From JANMCE01 sp963791625 (GTDB lineage: Bacteria > Actinomycetota > Acidimicrobiia > Acidimicrobiales > Ilumatobacteraceae): 64,000 nt of DNA. The stretch covers positions 682,001 to 746,000 of the forward strand of contig CAWBTA010000015.1 of NCBI GenBank assembly GCA_963791625.1, read 5' to 3'. The stretch's first letter is position 1. Each line of letters begins with the position of its first letter. The notes beneath the pieces are model-generated. The model saw only the letters and a list, made by a program, of their open reading frames with translations, was not told the DNA's origin and searched no databases. Shown piece by piece: positions 50,904 to 60,144 of the stretch. The translations under genes and the position numbers were made by a program.

Positions 50904-52187
50904 TTACGCCGCGCCGAGCGTGGCGGTGACGGTCTTCTGCTGTCCGCCACGGTCGTAGGTGACCTGGATGGTGTCGCCCGGCTTGTGGGCGCGGATGGCC
51001 GCACCCAGTTCGTCTTGGGTGGTGATCGGCTTGCCGTCGACGGCGATGATCAGGTCGCCGTCCTGGATGCCCGCGGCCTCAGCCCCGGAGTTGGCGTTGA
51101 TACCGCTGACGACCACACCATCGACCGACGGGGTGGTCGTGACGCCAAGTACCGGCCGGGCCGCTGCCGGCGTGCCCGTCTTCAACTGCTCGATGAGCGG
51201 CTGGAAGGTCTTCGAGGCAATGGCGAAGCCAAGGTTCTGCGCATCGGGAATGCCGGCTGAATTGATGCCGATCACCTGACCGCCGGCGTTCACCAACGCG
51301 CCGCCCGAGTTGCCGTGATTGATGGCGGCATCGGTCTGCAGCAGGCCATGGAGGGTGAGGTTGGCGTCGACCTCAAGATCGCGATCCTTGGCTGAAATGA
51401 TGCCCTTGGTAACGGTAGGTGTGCTTCCAAGGTCGAGGGCATTTCCAATCGCGACCACGTCATCGCCAACCTGCAACGCATCCGAGTCACCGATCTCAGC
51501 AGCCTTGAGGCCCGCGGTGTCATCAACCTTCACGAGCGCGATGTCGTTTTCGGGTTGACTACCAAGAATCTTGGCCGTGCGTTCCGCTCCGTCCGAGAGC
51601 CGGATCTTGACTGATGGGTTGCGAAGGGTGCGGCCGAACTGGTCCGTGAGGCTGACCACGTGAGCGTTGGTGACGATCAGGCCGTCATCGGAAACGACCA
51701 CACCCGAACCTGCGGCCACACGATTGGCGCCCTGGAAGATTTCGATGGACACGACGGAGGGGCCGACCTTCGCGATAAGGGCGTGGATGTCGAGCGGCGG
51801 GCCGGACTGGGCCAACTTCCCGGCACCCGGTGTGGTCACCGGCGGCGCGGTGGCGACGGCACCCTTCACGGTGGTGGCGGGCGTCGACTTCACCGGTGCC
51901 AGGGTCGTTGGCGTTGTCGCAGTCGTTGCAGGAGTCACCGTCGTCGAGGTCGCCTTGGTGGCGGTGGATTTCGAGTCCTTGCTGACGTTGTAGGCCAGCA
52001 GGCCTCCGGCAAACGCGGCTACTACAAACGCCACGATGGCCCAAGGCACCAGGCTCTTGTGCTTCTTCGGCTCGGGCTCGGGGGACGCCATTGGATTGGG
52101 CGCATGATTCGGTGATGGCCACGCCGACGCCGGATAGGGCGCCTCGGGCGGAACGAAGTCGATGGGATGCTGTTCATCTACCGTCAT
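50904..52187 (-). CDS. HtrA/DegP-like membrane-anchored serine protease with PDZ domain
   Basis: About 427 residues. A Pro-rich cytoplasmic N terminus, a membrane helix (about 47-68) and a Thr/Ala/Pro-rich linker lead to a trypsin-like domain with His in IVTNAHVV, Asp in ENDIALVKV and Ser in INHGNSGGALV. A PDZ domain follows (GVVVSGINANSGAEAAGIQD, then GDLIIAVDGKPI). These proteases degrade or refold damaged envelope proteins. The ATG at 52187 is chosen over the one three codons upstream on homology alone. It is divergent from the polymerase-domain gene. Confidence 0.9.
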   Translation of the reverse strand: MTVDEQHPIDFVPPEAPYPASAWPSPNHAPNPMASPEPEPKKHKSLVPWAIVAFVVAAFAGGLLAYNVSKDSKSTATKATSTTVTPATTATTPTTLAPVKSTPATTVKGAVATAPPVTTPGAGKLAQSGPPLDIHALIAKVGPSVVSIEIFQGANRVAAGSGVVVSDDGLIVTNAHVVSLTDQFGRTLRNPSVKIRLSDGAERTAKILGSQPENDIALVKVDDTAGLKAAEIGDSDALQVGDDVVAIGNALDLGSTPTVTKGIISAKDRDLEVDANLTLHGLLQTDAAINHGNSGGALVNAGGQVIGINSAGIPDAQNLGFAIASKTFQPLIEQLKTGTPAAARPVLGVTTTPSVDGVVVSGINANSGAEAAGIQDGDLIIAVDGKPITTQDELGAAIRAHKPGDTIQVTYDRGGQQKTVTATLGAA

Positions 52188-52288
52188 GCGACCCATTCAA
52201 GCGCCTCAACCCCCAAAGTTGGCTGATTGGCGCCTGGGAACTTCCTGTGAACGCCGCCCCGTGGTTGGCTGCCACTAATCTCGCCGTC

Positions 52289-53308
52289 ATGCCCGACAAT
52301 CCCGAACACCTCTTCGAGGTCGACGGTCGCACGGTTCGTTTGTCCAACCCCGACAAGGTGATGTTTCCTACCAATGGCGAAACGAAACGGGATCTGGCCG
52401 AGTTCTATCTGGCTATTGCCGACCCCTTTCTGCGGGCCATGCAGGGCCGCCCCACCATGATGGAGCGCTACCCCGACGGCGCCGCTGGCAAGTCGTTCTT
52501 CCAAAAACGAGTACCCGCGGGTGCGCCCGAGTGGTTGCAAACCACCGAGGTGATGACGCCGAACGGCACGCCGTCGAACGCGCTGGTGCTACTCGATATG
52601 GCGCACGTCGTGTGGGCTGTGAACCTCGGCTGTCTCGGCTTCCATCCGTGGCCCTTTCAGTGGGATACGCCCGAGTTGTGTGACGAGTTGCGCATCGATC
52701 TTGACCCCACCCCCGGCACCACGTTCGATCAGGTCCGCGAGTCTGCGCTTCACACCAAGGCGCTGCTCGATGAACTCGGTGTGCGTAGCTTCGTGAAGAC
52801 CACTGGTAGCAAGGGCCTGCACATTTACGTGCGCCTTATGCCCGGCTTCGATTCGTATCAGGTGCGTTCGTGCGCTGTGGCGATTGCTCGCGAGTTGGAG
52901 CGACGCCATCCCGACCTGATGACGGCGGCCTGGTGGAAGGAGGAGCGGGGCAAGCGCATCTTCATCGACTTCAATCAGAACGCTCCACACAAGACCGTAT
53001 TCGGCCCGTGGTGCGTGCGACCTCGCGTCGGTGGCCAGGTCTCCACTCCGCTCTTTTGGGAGGAAGTCGAGACCGTCGACCCTGCTGCGCTCACGTTGTC
53101 GAACGTGCCCGCCCGCGTGACGGCGTTGGGTGACCCGTGGTTGGAGATGAATGATGACCCGCAGTCGCTGCTGACGCTGCTGGCCATGCACGAGCGCGAT
53201 CGTGACAGTGGTCTACAGGACGCGCCGTGGCCGCCCGTTTACCCGAAGATGCCCGATGAACCAATGCGGGTGGCACCCAGCCGGGCCAAGAAGGTGCCCG
53301 AGGCTTAG
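52289..53308 (+). CDS. LigD-type polymerase domain protein (stand-alone)
   Basis: A 339-residue protein corresponding to the archaeo-eukaryotic primase-like polymerase domain of the NHEJ ligase LigD. Visible motifs are the metal-binding DLDPTP, KTTGSKGLHIYVRL with the catalytic-region His, and IFIDFNQNAPHKTVFGPWCVRPR. It lacks the ligase and phosphoesterase domains, and no Ku gene is adjacent. Stand-alone forms are known in actinobacteria and can insert ribonucleotides during end joining. The ATG at 52289 begins the homologous region; the longer frame overlaps the HtrA gene. Its stop overlaps that of the convergent glnD. Confidence 0.88.
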   Translation: MPDNPEHLFEVDGRTVRLSNPDKVMFPTNGETKRDLAEFYLAIADPFLRAMQGRPTMMERYPDGAAGKSFFQKRVPAGAPEWLQTTEVMTPNGTPSNALVLLDMAHVVWAVNLGCLGFHPWPFQWDTPELCDELRIDLDPTPGTTFDQVRESALHTKALLDELGVRSFVKTTGSKGLHIYVRLMPGFDSYQVRSCAVAIARELERRHPDLMTAAWWKEERGKRIFIDFNQNAPHKTVFGPWCVRPRVGGQVSTPLFWEEVETVDPAALTLSNVPARVTALGDPWLEMNDDPQSLLTLLAMHERDRDSGLQDAPWPPVYPKMPDEPMRVAPSRAKKVPEA

Positions 53309-55635
53309 GCCTGCAGCGCGTGCAAAAGGGCTTGCTCGATCTCGGCCACGTCGTCGATGTCGGTGATCTTGTGGCCGTGGGCATCGCGAACGTAGAAGGC
53401 GTCCACCACGTCGCTGCCCATGGTGACCACCTTGGCGCGACCGATGTCCACCTCGAGTTCGGCCAGCGCTTTGGTCAGTCGGTACAGCAGGCCGATGCTG
53501 TCGGGGCCGGTCGCTTCGATCACGGTCGCATCGTCGGACGCCTCGTTGAGCACCCGCACGCGGGGTCGCAGGTGGTGGGCCTGCACTGCGGGTTTGGCGT
53601 AGGTGCGGGCGCGGTGCGCAAGCCGGGCGTCGAGCGCTATGCGTCCGGTCAACGCCTTGAGCAGGGTGCGTTCGACCTTGGGCCAGGCGATGTCGCCGCC
53701 AAACGATGACGTGACTCGGAAGCGGTCGATCACAAAGCCGTCCGCGCCGGTGGCCGATGCCTCGGCCACGTCGAGGCCACAGGTGGCCAGCACGCCAGCG
53801 ATACGGCTGAAGAGCCCGGGGCGGTCGGCGCACACCACGATCAGCTCGTTGGCCCGAGCCACGACGAGCGGTCCGTCATGCGCTCGTGCTTTGCCGAGCA
53901 ACCTTTCCTGCTCGGCGCGCTGCTCTGGTGAGTCGGTCATCTCCGCTACGTTGCCGCCCGCGAGATCGTGCTCGGTGCGTTCCACCAACGTGGCGACCAG
54001 ACCGGCCTTCCATGTGCCCCACGCTGACGTTCCGGTCGCGATCGAATCAGCCTCGGTAAGCGCATGGAGGAGATGCAACCGTTCGTTGGTTCCCGCGCAC
54101 GCGGCGACCCAGCGGATGGTTGCCGGGTCATCGAGGTCGCGGCGGGTCGCGCTGTCGGGCAGCAGCAGATGATGCTCCACCATCAGCACGATGGTCTCGA
54201 CATCGTCGTCGTCGAAACCGAAGCGGCGGGCGATGGTGTCGGCCAGCACCATGCCGACCTCGGTGTGATCGCCGGGGTAGCCCTTACCGATGTCGTGCAG
54301 GAGCGCGCCCACCAGCAGCAGATCGGGCCGCTTCACTCGGCCGACCAGGTCACAGGCGCGGGCGACGGCTTCCAGCAGGTGACGGTCGACCGTGAAACGG
54401 TGGTAGGCGTTGCGCTGTGGCTTGCAACGGTTCGGCGTCCACTCGGGAATAAGCCGGGACCACAGCCCGGCCTCATCGAGCGACTCTATGACCGAGACTG
54501 CCCGATCACCCTCGCCAAGTAGTTGCACCAGCAACGATTGAGCTTCGGGTGGCCACGGGTCGGAGAGCTCGGGCGCTTCGAGCAGCGCTGCCATCGTGGC
54601 CCGGTCGATGCGCGCCTCGTTCGTTGTTGCCGCCACCGCGACCCGCAGCACGGTCGCACCGTCGAGCACCGCTTGTTGCGGCAGCGCGACGCGACCAGCG
54701 GCCAGTTCAAGGTTGCCGTCCAGCGACTTCTTGCGTTCACGTCGACTCCAACGACCAACGCCCAATTCGCGTCGAACGTCGAACCAGTATTCGTCGGATG
54801 CCAACCCGATGGCCTTGGCCGCGGTGGCGACCCGACCCATGAGTTGGTCGGCGCCGGGGTCATCGAGACGCGCGGCCACGTCGTCTTGTTGTTGGAGAAG
54901 TAAGCGATCGCCGGGCCGTCCGGTGGAGCGGTGGAGCTCCACCCTCGCCTCCATAAGCACCTGCGCAGGCTGAACCAGCGGATCGAGTTCGGGCGGACGG
55001 CCGAACCCTGCCGCGCTCGCCCACCGCAGGGCCTGGGCGTCACGGAGGCCGCCGCGGCCCTCCTTCAGATCCGGTTCGAGCGCGTAGGCCACATCGCCAA
55101 ACTGTCGATGGCGCTCGTTGATTGATTCGGACAGCTCGGCCAGGTAGCGCGTGGCGTCGGTCCGCCACTGACGTCTGCCCTCCGTTCGCAACGTCGTCGC
55201 TAGCGTCACCTCGCCGGCGAGCGGGCGAGCAGTGAGCAGCGACGTAGCGGTGGGCAGATCGGTGCGAGCGACGTCAAGCGCCTCGGCCACGGAGCGCACC
55301 GAGTGACCGAGCTTTAGGCCCGCGTCCCAGACCGGATACCAGAAACTGCCGGCGTCGTCGGCCGACAGGGTGCCGTCATGCAAAAGGGTGAGATCAAGGT
55401 CACTAGCCGGTGCCAGCATTCCCGCCCCATGTCCGCCGGTTGCAACCAGCGCCACGCCCGCTGTGTTGCCGAACGTTGCTTCGAAGAGCCCGGCCAGCCA
55501 ACGGTCAACGAGCGCGCCGTATGCGAGAGCGAACGACTCGCCCCGCAGCGACCGATCCGCGAGAAGCGCGGAACGATCGAAAGGCGCGCTAGATGGCGTC
55601 GCTGTCACGTTCCCCGGTGCGGATGCGAACGACAC
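53305..55635 (-). CDS. glnD: [Protein-PII] uridylyltransferase / uridylyl-removing enzyme
   Basis: About 776 residues. A nucleotidyltransferase domain with GGHGAGMLAPASDLDLTLL is followed by the PII-uridylyltransferase linker. The HD hydrolase domain has HDIGKGYPGDHTEVG, and two C-terminal ACT domains follow (VCADRPGLFSRIAGVLA; ATGPDSIGLLYRLTKALAE) that sense glutamine. It modifies and de-modifies PII at the T-loop Tyr. It follows glnK and amt in one operon. The start is uncertain: in-frame GTGs at 55635 and 55608 both lie inside the 3' end of glnK, and neither has a well-spaced ribosome site. Confidence 0.92.
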   Translation of the reverse strand: MSFASAPGNVTATPSSAPFDRSALLADRSLRGESFALAYGALVDRWLAGLFEATFGNTAGVALVATGGHGAGMLAPASDLDLTLLHDGTLSADDAGSFWYPVWDAGLKLGHSVRSVAEALDVARTDLPTATSLLTARPLAGEVTLATTLRTEGRRQWRTDATRYLAELSESINERHRQFGDVAYALEPDLKEGRGGLRDAQALRWASAAGFGRPPELDPLVQPAQVLMEARVELHRSTGRPGDRLLLQQQDDVAARLDDPGADQLMGRVATAAKAIGLASDEYWFDVRRELGVGRWSRRERKKSLDGNLELAAGRVALPQQAVLDGATVLRVAVAATTNEARIDRATMAALLEAPELSDPWPPEAQSLLVQLLGEGDRAVSVIESLDEAGLWSRLIPEWTPNRCKPQRNAYHRFTVDRHLLEAVARACDLVGRVKRPDLLLVGALLHDIGKGYPGDHTEVGMVLADTIARRFGFDDDDVETIVLMVEHHLLLPDSATRRDLDDPATIRWVAACAGTNERLHLLHALTEADSIATGTSAWGTWKAGLVATLVERTEHDLAGGNVAEMTDSPEQRAEQERLLGKARAHDGPLVVARANELIVVCADRPGLFSRIAGVLATCGLDVAEASATGADGFVIDRFRVTSSFGGDIAWPKVERTLLKALTGRIALDARLAHRARTYAKPAVQAHHLRPRVRVLNEASDDATVIEATGPDSIGLLYRLTKALAELEVDIGRAKVVTMGSDVVDAFYVRDAHGHKITDIDDVAEIEQALLHALQA

Positions 55636-55927
55636 TTTCCACCGAGGTCACCCACACCTTGCCGTCACCGATCTTCTCGGTACGCGCCGCCGCGACAATG
55701 GCGTCGACGACGGGCCCGACATCGTCGGTGGCGACCACCATTTCCAGTTTGATCTTCGGCACGAAATCCACCTTGTACTCGGCGCCGCGGTACACCTCGG
55801 TGTGACCGGCCTGACGACCGAAACCCTGCACTTCCGAAACGGTCATGCCTTCCACGTTGATCGCCTTGAGCGCGTTCTTCACGTCGTCGAGCTTGAAGGG
55901 CTTGATGATGGCAGTGATGAGTTTCAC
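55589..55927 (-). CDS. glnK: Nitrogen regulatory protein PII
   Basis: A 112-residue PII protein, full length. The T-loop carries the uridylylation-type Tyr in GAEYKVDFVPK. The B and C loops include KIGDGKVWV and VVRIRTGE, which bind ATP and 2-oxoglutarate. It follows amt with a 4-base overlap, the arrangement typical of GlnK, which blocks the ammonium channel when nitrogen is plentiful. In actinobacteria the modification may be adenylylation rather than uridylylation. Confidence 0.95.
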   Translation of the reverse strand: MKLITAIIKPFKLDDVKNALKAINVEGMTVSEVQGFGRQAGHTEVYRGAEYKVDFVPKIKLEMVVATDDVGPVVDAIVAAARTEKIGDGKVWVTSVESVVRIRTGERDSDAI

Positions 55928-57150
55928 GACAGTCTCCCCATGGAGCGCTCGGTCTGGTGGTAGGCAGTCTCGCTGTGTTGGGTGATGTCGAGACCTTCGC
56001 TTTCGTCGTCGGCCGTTACCCGCAGCCCAATAGTTCGGTGCAGCACTGTAGCGATGATGAACGTGATGATGAACGAGTATGCCAACGTGACGCCGTTGGC
56101 GAGCAACTGTTCGCCCAGCAGGCGGAGCCCACCACCGTTGAAGAGACCGGCGCGGAAGTCGACCTTGAATGCCTTGGGGTCGGCGAACAGGCCGATGAGC
56201 AGCGAACCGACGAGCCCGCCCACGAGGTGCACACCGATGACGTCGAGGGCGTCATCGAAGCCAAACTTCACCTTCAGGCTCAACGCCGATTGGCACACTA
56301 CGCCGGCCACCAGACCAATCGCTATGGCCGACATGGAGGTCACGTACCCGCACCCTGGCGTGATCGCAACCAGTCCGGCGACGACACCGGATGCGACACC
56401 GAGGTTGGTGAAGTGGCCGTGCCGCAATCGTTCCACCAGACACCACGCCAAACCGGCCGCAGCGGACGCGAGGAACGTGTTGATGAAGGCCTGCACGGCG
56501 CGACCGTCGGCGGCCAACGCGGAGCCGGCGTTGAAGCCGAACCAGCCGAACCACAAGATGCCGGTGCCGATCATGACCAGCGGCATGGAGTGCGGTGGTG
56601 ATCCTTCGCCCGGCCAACCCTTGCGCTTGCCGAGCACCAGAATGACGGCCAGCGCGGCGATGCCGGCGTTGACGTGAATGGCGGTGCCACCGGCAAAGTC
56701 GAGCGAGCCCCGCTTCAGCAGCCAGCCATTCGGTGAGAACACCCAGTACGTGACGGGCACGTACACGAGCAGGCTCCAGATCGGCACGAAGATGGCCCAT
56801 GCTGCGAACTTCATGCGGTCGGCAACGGCACCGGCGATGAGCGCCGGCGTGATGGCCGCAAACGTTGCGAGGAAGATCATGACCGCTGGTTCCATGGTAC
56901 CGATCGGCAAGCCACGTCCGAACGCCTTGTCGAAGTTCCCGATCAGTGGACCCTTGCCGCTGAAGGCCAGGGAATAACCGGCGACAGCCCACAGCAGCGG
57001 CACCACCAGAAGGCACCAGAAGTTCATCATCAACATGTTGAGCATGTTCTTCGAACGGACCATGCCGCCGTAGAAAAACGCCAGCCCCGGCGTCATGAAC
57101 AGCACCAGCGCGCCGCTCACCAAAACCCATGCAACATTGCCCGACTCCAC
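55924..57150 (-). CDS. amt: Ammonium transporter (Amt family)
   Basis: A 408-residue channel with about eleven helices and Amt signatures: GMVRSKNMLNMLMMNFWCL, the substrate-pore region with DFAGGTAIHVNAGIAALA (twin-His site) and FGFDDALDVIGVHLVGGLVG. It conducts ammonium/ammonia into the cell. The first gene of the amt-glnK-glnD operon, it is expected to be induced under nitrogen limitation. A 109-base gap upstream holds the presumed promoter. No clear operator was recognised there. Confidence 0.95.
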   Translation of the reverse strand: MESGNVAWVLVSGALVLFMTPGLAFFYGGMVRSKNMLNMLMMNFWCLLVVPLLWAVAGYSLAFSGKGPLIGNFDKAFGRGLPIGTMEPAVMIFLATFAAITPALIAGAVADRMKFAAWAIFVPIWSLLVYVPVTYWVFSPNGWLLKRGSLDFAGGTAIHVNAGIAALAVILVLGKRKGWPGEGSPPHSMPLVMIGTGILWFGWFGFNAGSALAADGRAVQAFINTFLASAAAGLAWCLVERLRHGHFTNLGVASGVVAGLVAITPGCGYVTSMSAIAIGLVAGVVCQSALSLKVKFGFDDALDVIGVHLVGGLVGSLLIGLFADPKAFKVDFRAGLFNGGGLRLLGEQLLANGVTLAYSFIITFIIATVLHRTIGLRVTADDESEGLDITQHSETAYHQTERSMGRLS

Positions 57151-57259
57151 AGCACTCCCCTTCGGTCGAGCACACTGGCTCGAAATACTCCCGATACGTT
57201 AGGGAGGGAGTGTTTCGGCAGTGTTTCGTACCTGTATCGCCTCGGTTATTCTCGGCCGA

Positions 57260-58075
57260 TCAGATACGGAGTGCGGCTTGCCTGCGACGTTGAAGGAAGA
57301 GACCGCCGACGGCCAGCGCCACGCAGACCACCAGAATGAGGGTGCCGAACACATTCAGCTGCGGCGGGATGGACGAACGGCGCACGTTCCAGATGCGCAC
57401 CGGGAACGTCTCAACCCGACCCGAGTTGAAGTAGGTGATGATGAAGTCGTCGAGGCTCAATGCAAACGTAAGCAGTGCCGCGGCCGCGATACCGGGCGCA
57501 ATCAACGGCAACGTCACCTTCGTGAAGGTGCGGGCCGGCGTGGCGCCGAGATCGGCTGCAGCCTCTTCGAGACCCCAGTCAAAACCTCGGATGCGGGCTT
57601 TAACCGTGGTGGTGATGTAGCTCACGCAGAACATCACGTGGGCGATGATGATGGTGACAAAGCCGCGCTCGACGTTGGCGCTGGCGAACAGCGTGAGCAG
57701 CGAGAAACCGAGCACCAGTTCGGGCATCGTGAGCGGTAACACGAGCAGGGTGTTCACAATGCCCTTGGCCCTGAAGTCATACTTCACCAAGGCCAGCGAC
57801 ATCATCGTGCCCAATACGACCGAGATGGCGACAACCACCAACGCGATCAGAATGGAACGGACGAATGCTCGGGTGAGATCGGGGTATTGATTCCAGTTGA
57901 GCCACGGATCGAACGAGAACTTGTCCCACTGGTAATTGTACCGACCTTGGCTCCATGCACCGGAGGCAGTCTTCGATCCGTTGAAGGAAAAAAGTACGAC
58001 GACGAGAATCGGCGTGAACATGTACGCGAACACGACTGCCGACCACACACCAAGGACCTTCCCGCTCTTCTTCAT
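57260..58075 (-). CDS. potC: Spermidine/putrescine ABC permease
   Basis: A 271-residue permease with six helices and the EAA loop EEAAADLGATPARTFTKVTLP. The family fit is PotC/YdcV. The ATG at 58075 overlaps the PotB-like stop as TGATG, so the two are coupled. It is the last gene of the potA-D-B-C-type polyamine importer operon. The symbol follows gene order and family. Related importers use other cationic or small solutes. Confidence 0.88.
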   Translation of the reverse strand: MKKSGKVLGVWSAVVFAYMFTPILVVVLFSFNGSKTASGAWSQGRYNYQWDKFSFDPWLNWNQYPDLTRAFVRSILIALVVVAISVVLGTMMSLALVKYDFRAKGIVNTLLVLPLTMPELVLGFSLLTLFASANVERGFVTIIIAHVMFCVSYITTTVKARIRGFDWGLEEAAADLGATPARTFTKVTLPLIAPGIAAAALLTFALSLDDFIITYFNSGRVETFPVRIWNVRRSSIPPQLNVFGTLILVVCVALAVGGLFLQRRRQAALRI

Positions 58076-58932
58076 CAGGTGAGTTCTTCCGTGCCGAGCA
58101 GCCGGGCATAGATCAGGACACCGGCCAGGATCAGCACCATCAGCACGAACGAGATGGCCGACATCTGCGGGCGCAGTGCTTCTTTGAGGAAGTTCTTTTC
58201 GATCAGGTTGCCGATCATGCGCTGCTTGTCAGCACCCAGCAGTTCGGCGTTGATGAAATCGCCGCAGGCCGGGATGAACGTGAGCAGCGAACCAGCGAAC
58301 ACGCCGGGCATGCTGAGGGGCAGTGTGACCTTGCGGAATGTGGCCCGCCCGTTGGCATACAGATCGGGAGCGGCTTCGAGCAGGCGGCGATCGACCTTGT
58401 CAAGGCTGACGAAGATCGGCAGGATCATGAACGGCAAGAAGTTGTAGAGCAACGCCCCGATCACTGCCGCATGCGTATTGAGGATCTCACCATCCTTCGA
58501 CAGCAAACCCAGGCCGCGAAGCGCACCGGCCACCGGACCGCCGCCGAACAACAGGATCTTCCACGCCAGGGTGCGGATGAGGTACGTGACGAAGAACGGC
58601 AGCACCACGCCCGCCAGGAGCACCGGCTTCCACCGGCCTGCCTTCATCGAAATGAAGTAGGCCAGCGGATAGCCGATGAGAACGGCCAGCACCGTGACGA
58701 CGAGCGCATACACAAACGTGCGCCCGATCACCTCGCTGTTGTTCTTGAAGACGTTGCTGAAGTTCGACAGCCCGCCATTTTTCAGCGAGGTGCGGCCCAG
58801 ATCGAACAGCGGGATCACGAAGAAGACGGTGAGCCAAAGCAGGCCGGGCATCAGCAGCACCCAGGGCACCCACGGGCGCGATGGACGCATACCACCACCC
58901 GACTTTTCTTTGACGGCGACTCCTCCGGCCAC
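58075..58932 (-). CDS. potB: Spermidine/putrescine ABC permease
   Basis: A 285-residue permease. A first helix (PWVLLMPGLLWLTVFFVIPL) is followed by a periplasmic loop and five more helices with the EAA region EAAPDLYANGRATFRKVTLP. It pairs with the PotC-like subunit. The gene starts eight bases after the binding-protein stop and overlaps potC. This is the usual PotB position. Confidence 0.88.
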   Translation of the reverse strand: MAGGVAVKEKSGGGMRPSRPWVPWVLLMPGLLWLTVFFVIPLFDLGRTSLKNGGLSNFSNVFKNNSEVIGRTFVYALVVTVLAVLIGYPLAYFISMKAGRWKPVLLAGVVLPFFVTYLIRTLAWKILLFGGGPVAGALRGLGLLSKDGEILNTHAAVIGALLYNFLPFMILPIFVSLDKVDRRLLEAAPDLYANGRATFRKVTLPLSMPGVFAGSLLTFIPACGDFINAELLGADKQRMIGNLIEKNFLKEALRPQMSAISFVLMVLILAGVLIYARLLGTEELT

Positions 58933-58940
58933 GATCGTTC

Positions 58941-60077
58941 CTACTGCTGGGTCGCGGCCGAGAACGCGGTTTCGACCGTGGCCGCCTCGTCTTCGGTGAG
59001 GGAGCGGAACTCGTGAATGTCGGCCGTGGCGGGCGGGTTGACGAGCGGGCTGTTCTTGCCCTTGTCGGTCATGGCGTCACCCGCGCCCTGCACGGGCGAG
59101 GCGTAGCTGATGGCTTCGAACAGCGGGCCGGACACCTTCGGGTCATACAGATAGTTGATCCACGCGGCGCCTGCGTCGACGTTGCCGCCCTTGGGGATCA
59201 TGAAGGTGTCGACGAAACTCATCGCCCCTTCCTTGGGCAGCACCCACTTGAGCTCAGGCTTCTTTTCCTGAATGGCCGCCACGTCACCGGACCACGCAAT
59301 GGCCGCCCACGTGTCACCCAGGTCGAGGTCTTCGGTGTAGCTGTTGCCGGTGATCTTCTTGAAGTGGCCCTGGTCCCGGTACTTCTTGATCTCGTCGATG
59401 GCCTTCATGATCTGATCAACGGTTGCCGTCTCGGGCTTCACGCCCTGCATCAGCAGAAACAGTCCGGTGGAGTCACGCATCTCGGACAGGATGGTGGTCT
59501 TGCCTTTGAGTTCGGGCTTCAGGAAGTCGGCCATCGACGTTATCTCGAACCCGATCTTGTCGGGGTAGTAGGCAATGCCGACCTGGCCGAGCGCGTAGGG
59601 CAGCGTGAACTTGCGGGTGGCGTCGAAGTCGGGCTTGGCGAGGCGCTCAAGCAAGTTCTTCTTGTTCGGCACCTTGGCCGCCGGGATCTCGGCAGCCCAT
59701 CCGTTTCGGATCCAGTTGGCGCACTCCCACGAGGTGAGCACGACGACATCGAAGCCGATGCTCTTGTTGTTCTTCAGGTCGGGTGCGTACTTCTCGGTGA
59801 AGCTGACGTTGTCCTCGACAGCAATCTGGTAGTCGACGTCGTAGCCGGTGGCCGCAGTGAAGCCCTTGATGGTCGCGCCGCTCTTCGGGTCCTGGTCGTT
59901 TTCGATGTAGAACGGCCAGGAGGCAATGCTGACCTTCTTGCCCTTGCCGGACGCAGCCCCACCTGCCGTGGTGGTGGACTTGGATGAGCCGCAGGCGGCC
60001 AGCAGTGCCGGTCCGCTGAGGCCGAGCAGGCCGGCCTTGAGGAGGAAGTCGCGGCGGCCGAGTGATTCGAGGGTCAT
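58941..60077 (-). CDS. potD: Spermidine/putrescine-binding lipoprotein
   Basis: A 378-residue solute-binding protein. A twin-arginine-like signal (GRRDFLLKAGLLGLSG) leads to the lipobox LLAAC and a short Thr/Ala/Gly linker like that of the peptide-binding protein at 15.7 kb. The body is PotD-like (VSIASWPFYIE, then YDVDYQIAVEDNVSFTEKY). The ATG at 60077 gives the correct signal peptide; in-frame sequence upstream to 60191 overlaps potA and is unlikely to be used. Confidence 0.88.
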   Translation of the reverse strand: MTLESLGRRDFLLKAGLLGLSGPALLAACGSSKSTTTAGGAASGKGKKVSIASWPFYIENDQDPKSGATIKGFTAATGYDVDYQIAVEDNVSFTEKYAPDLKNNKSIGFDVVVLTSWECANWIRNGWAAEIPAAKVPNKKNLLERLAKPDFDATRKFTLPYALGQVGIAYYPDKIGFEITSMADFLKPELKGKTTILSEMRDSTGLFLLMQGVKPETATVDQIMKAIDEIKKYRDQGHFKKITGNSYTEDLDLGDTWAAIAWSGDVAAIQEKKPELKWVLPKEGAMSFVDTFMIPKGGNVDAGAAWINYLYDPKVSGPLFEAISYASPVQGAGDAMTDKGKNSPLVNPPATADIHEFRSLTEDEAATVETAFSAATQQ

Positions 60078-60144
60078 GGTGTACTCCGGGGTCTTTGGGT
60101 TGAGGTGTTCATACGGATCGGCAGGCGTTGCCAACCAGGTGGAT

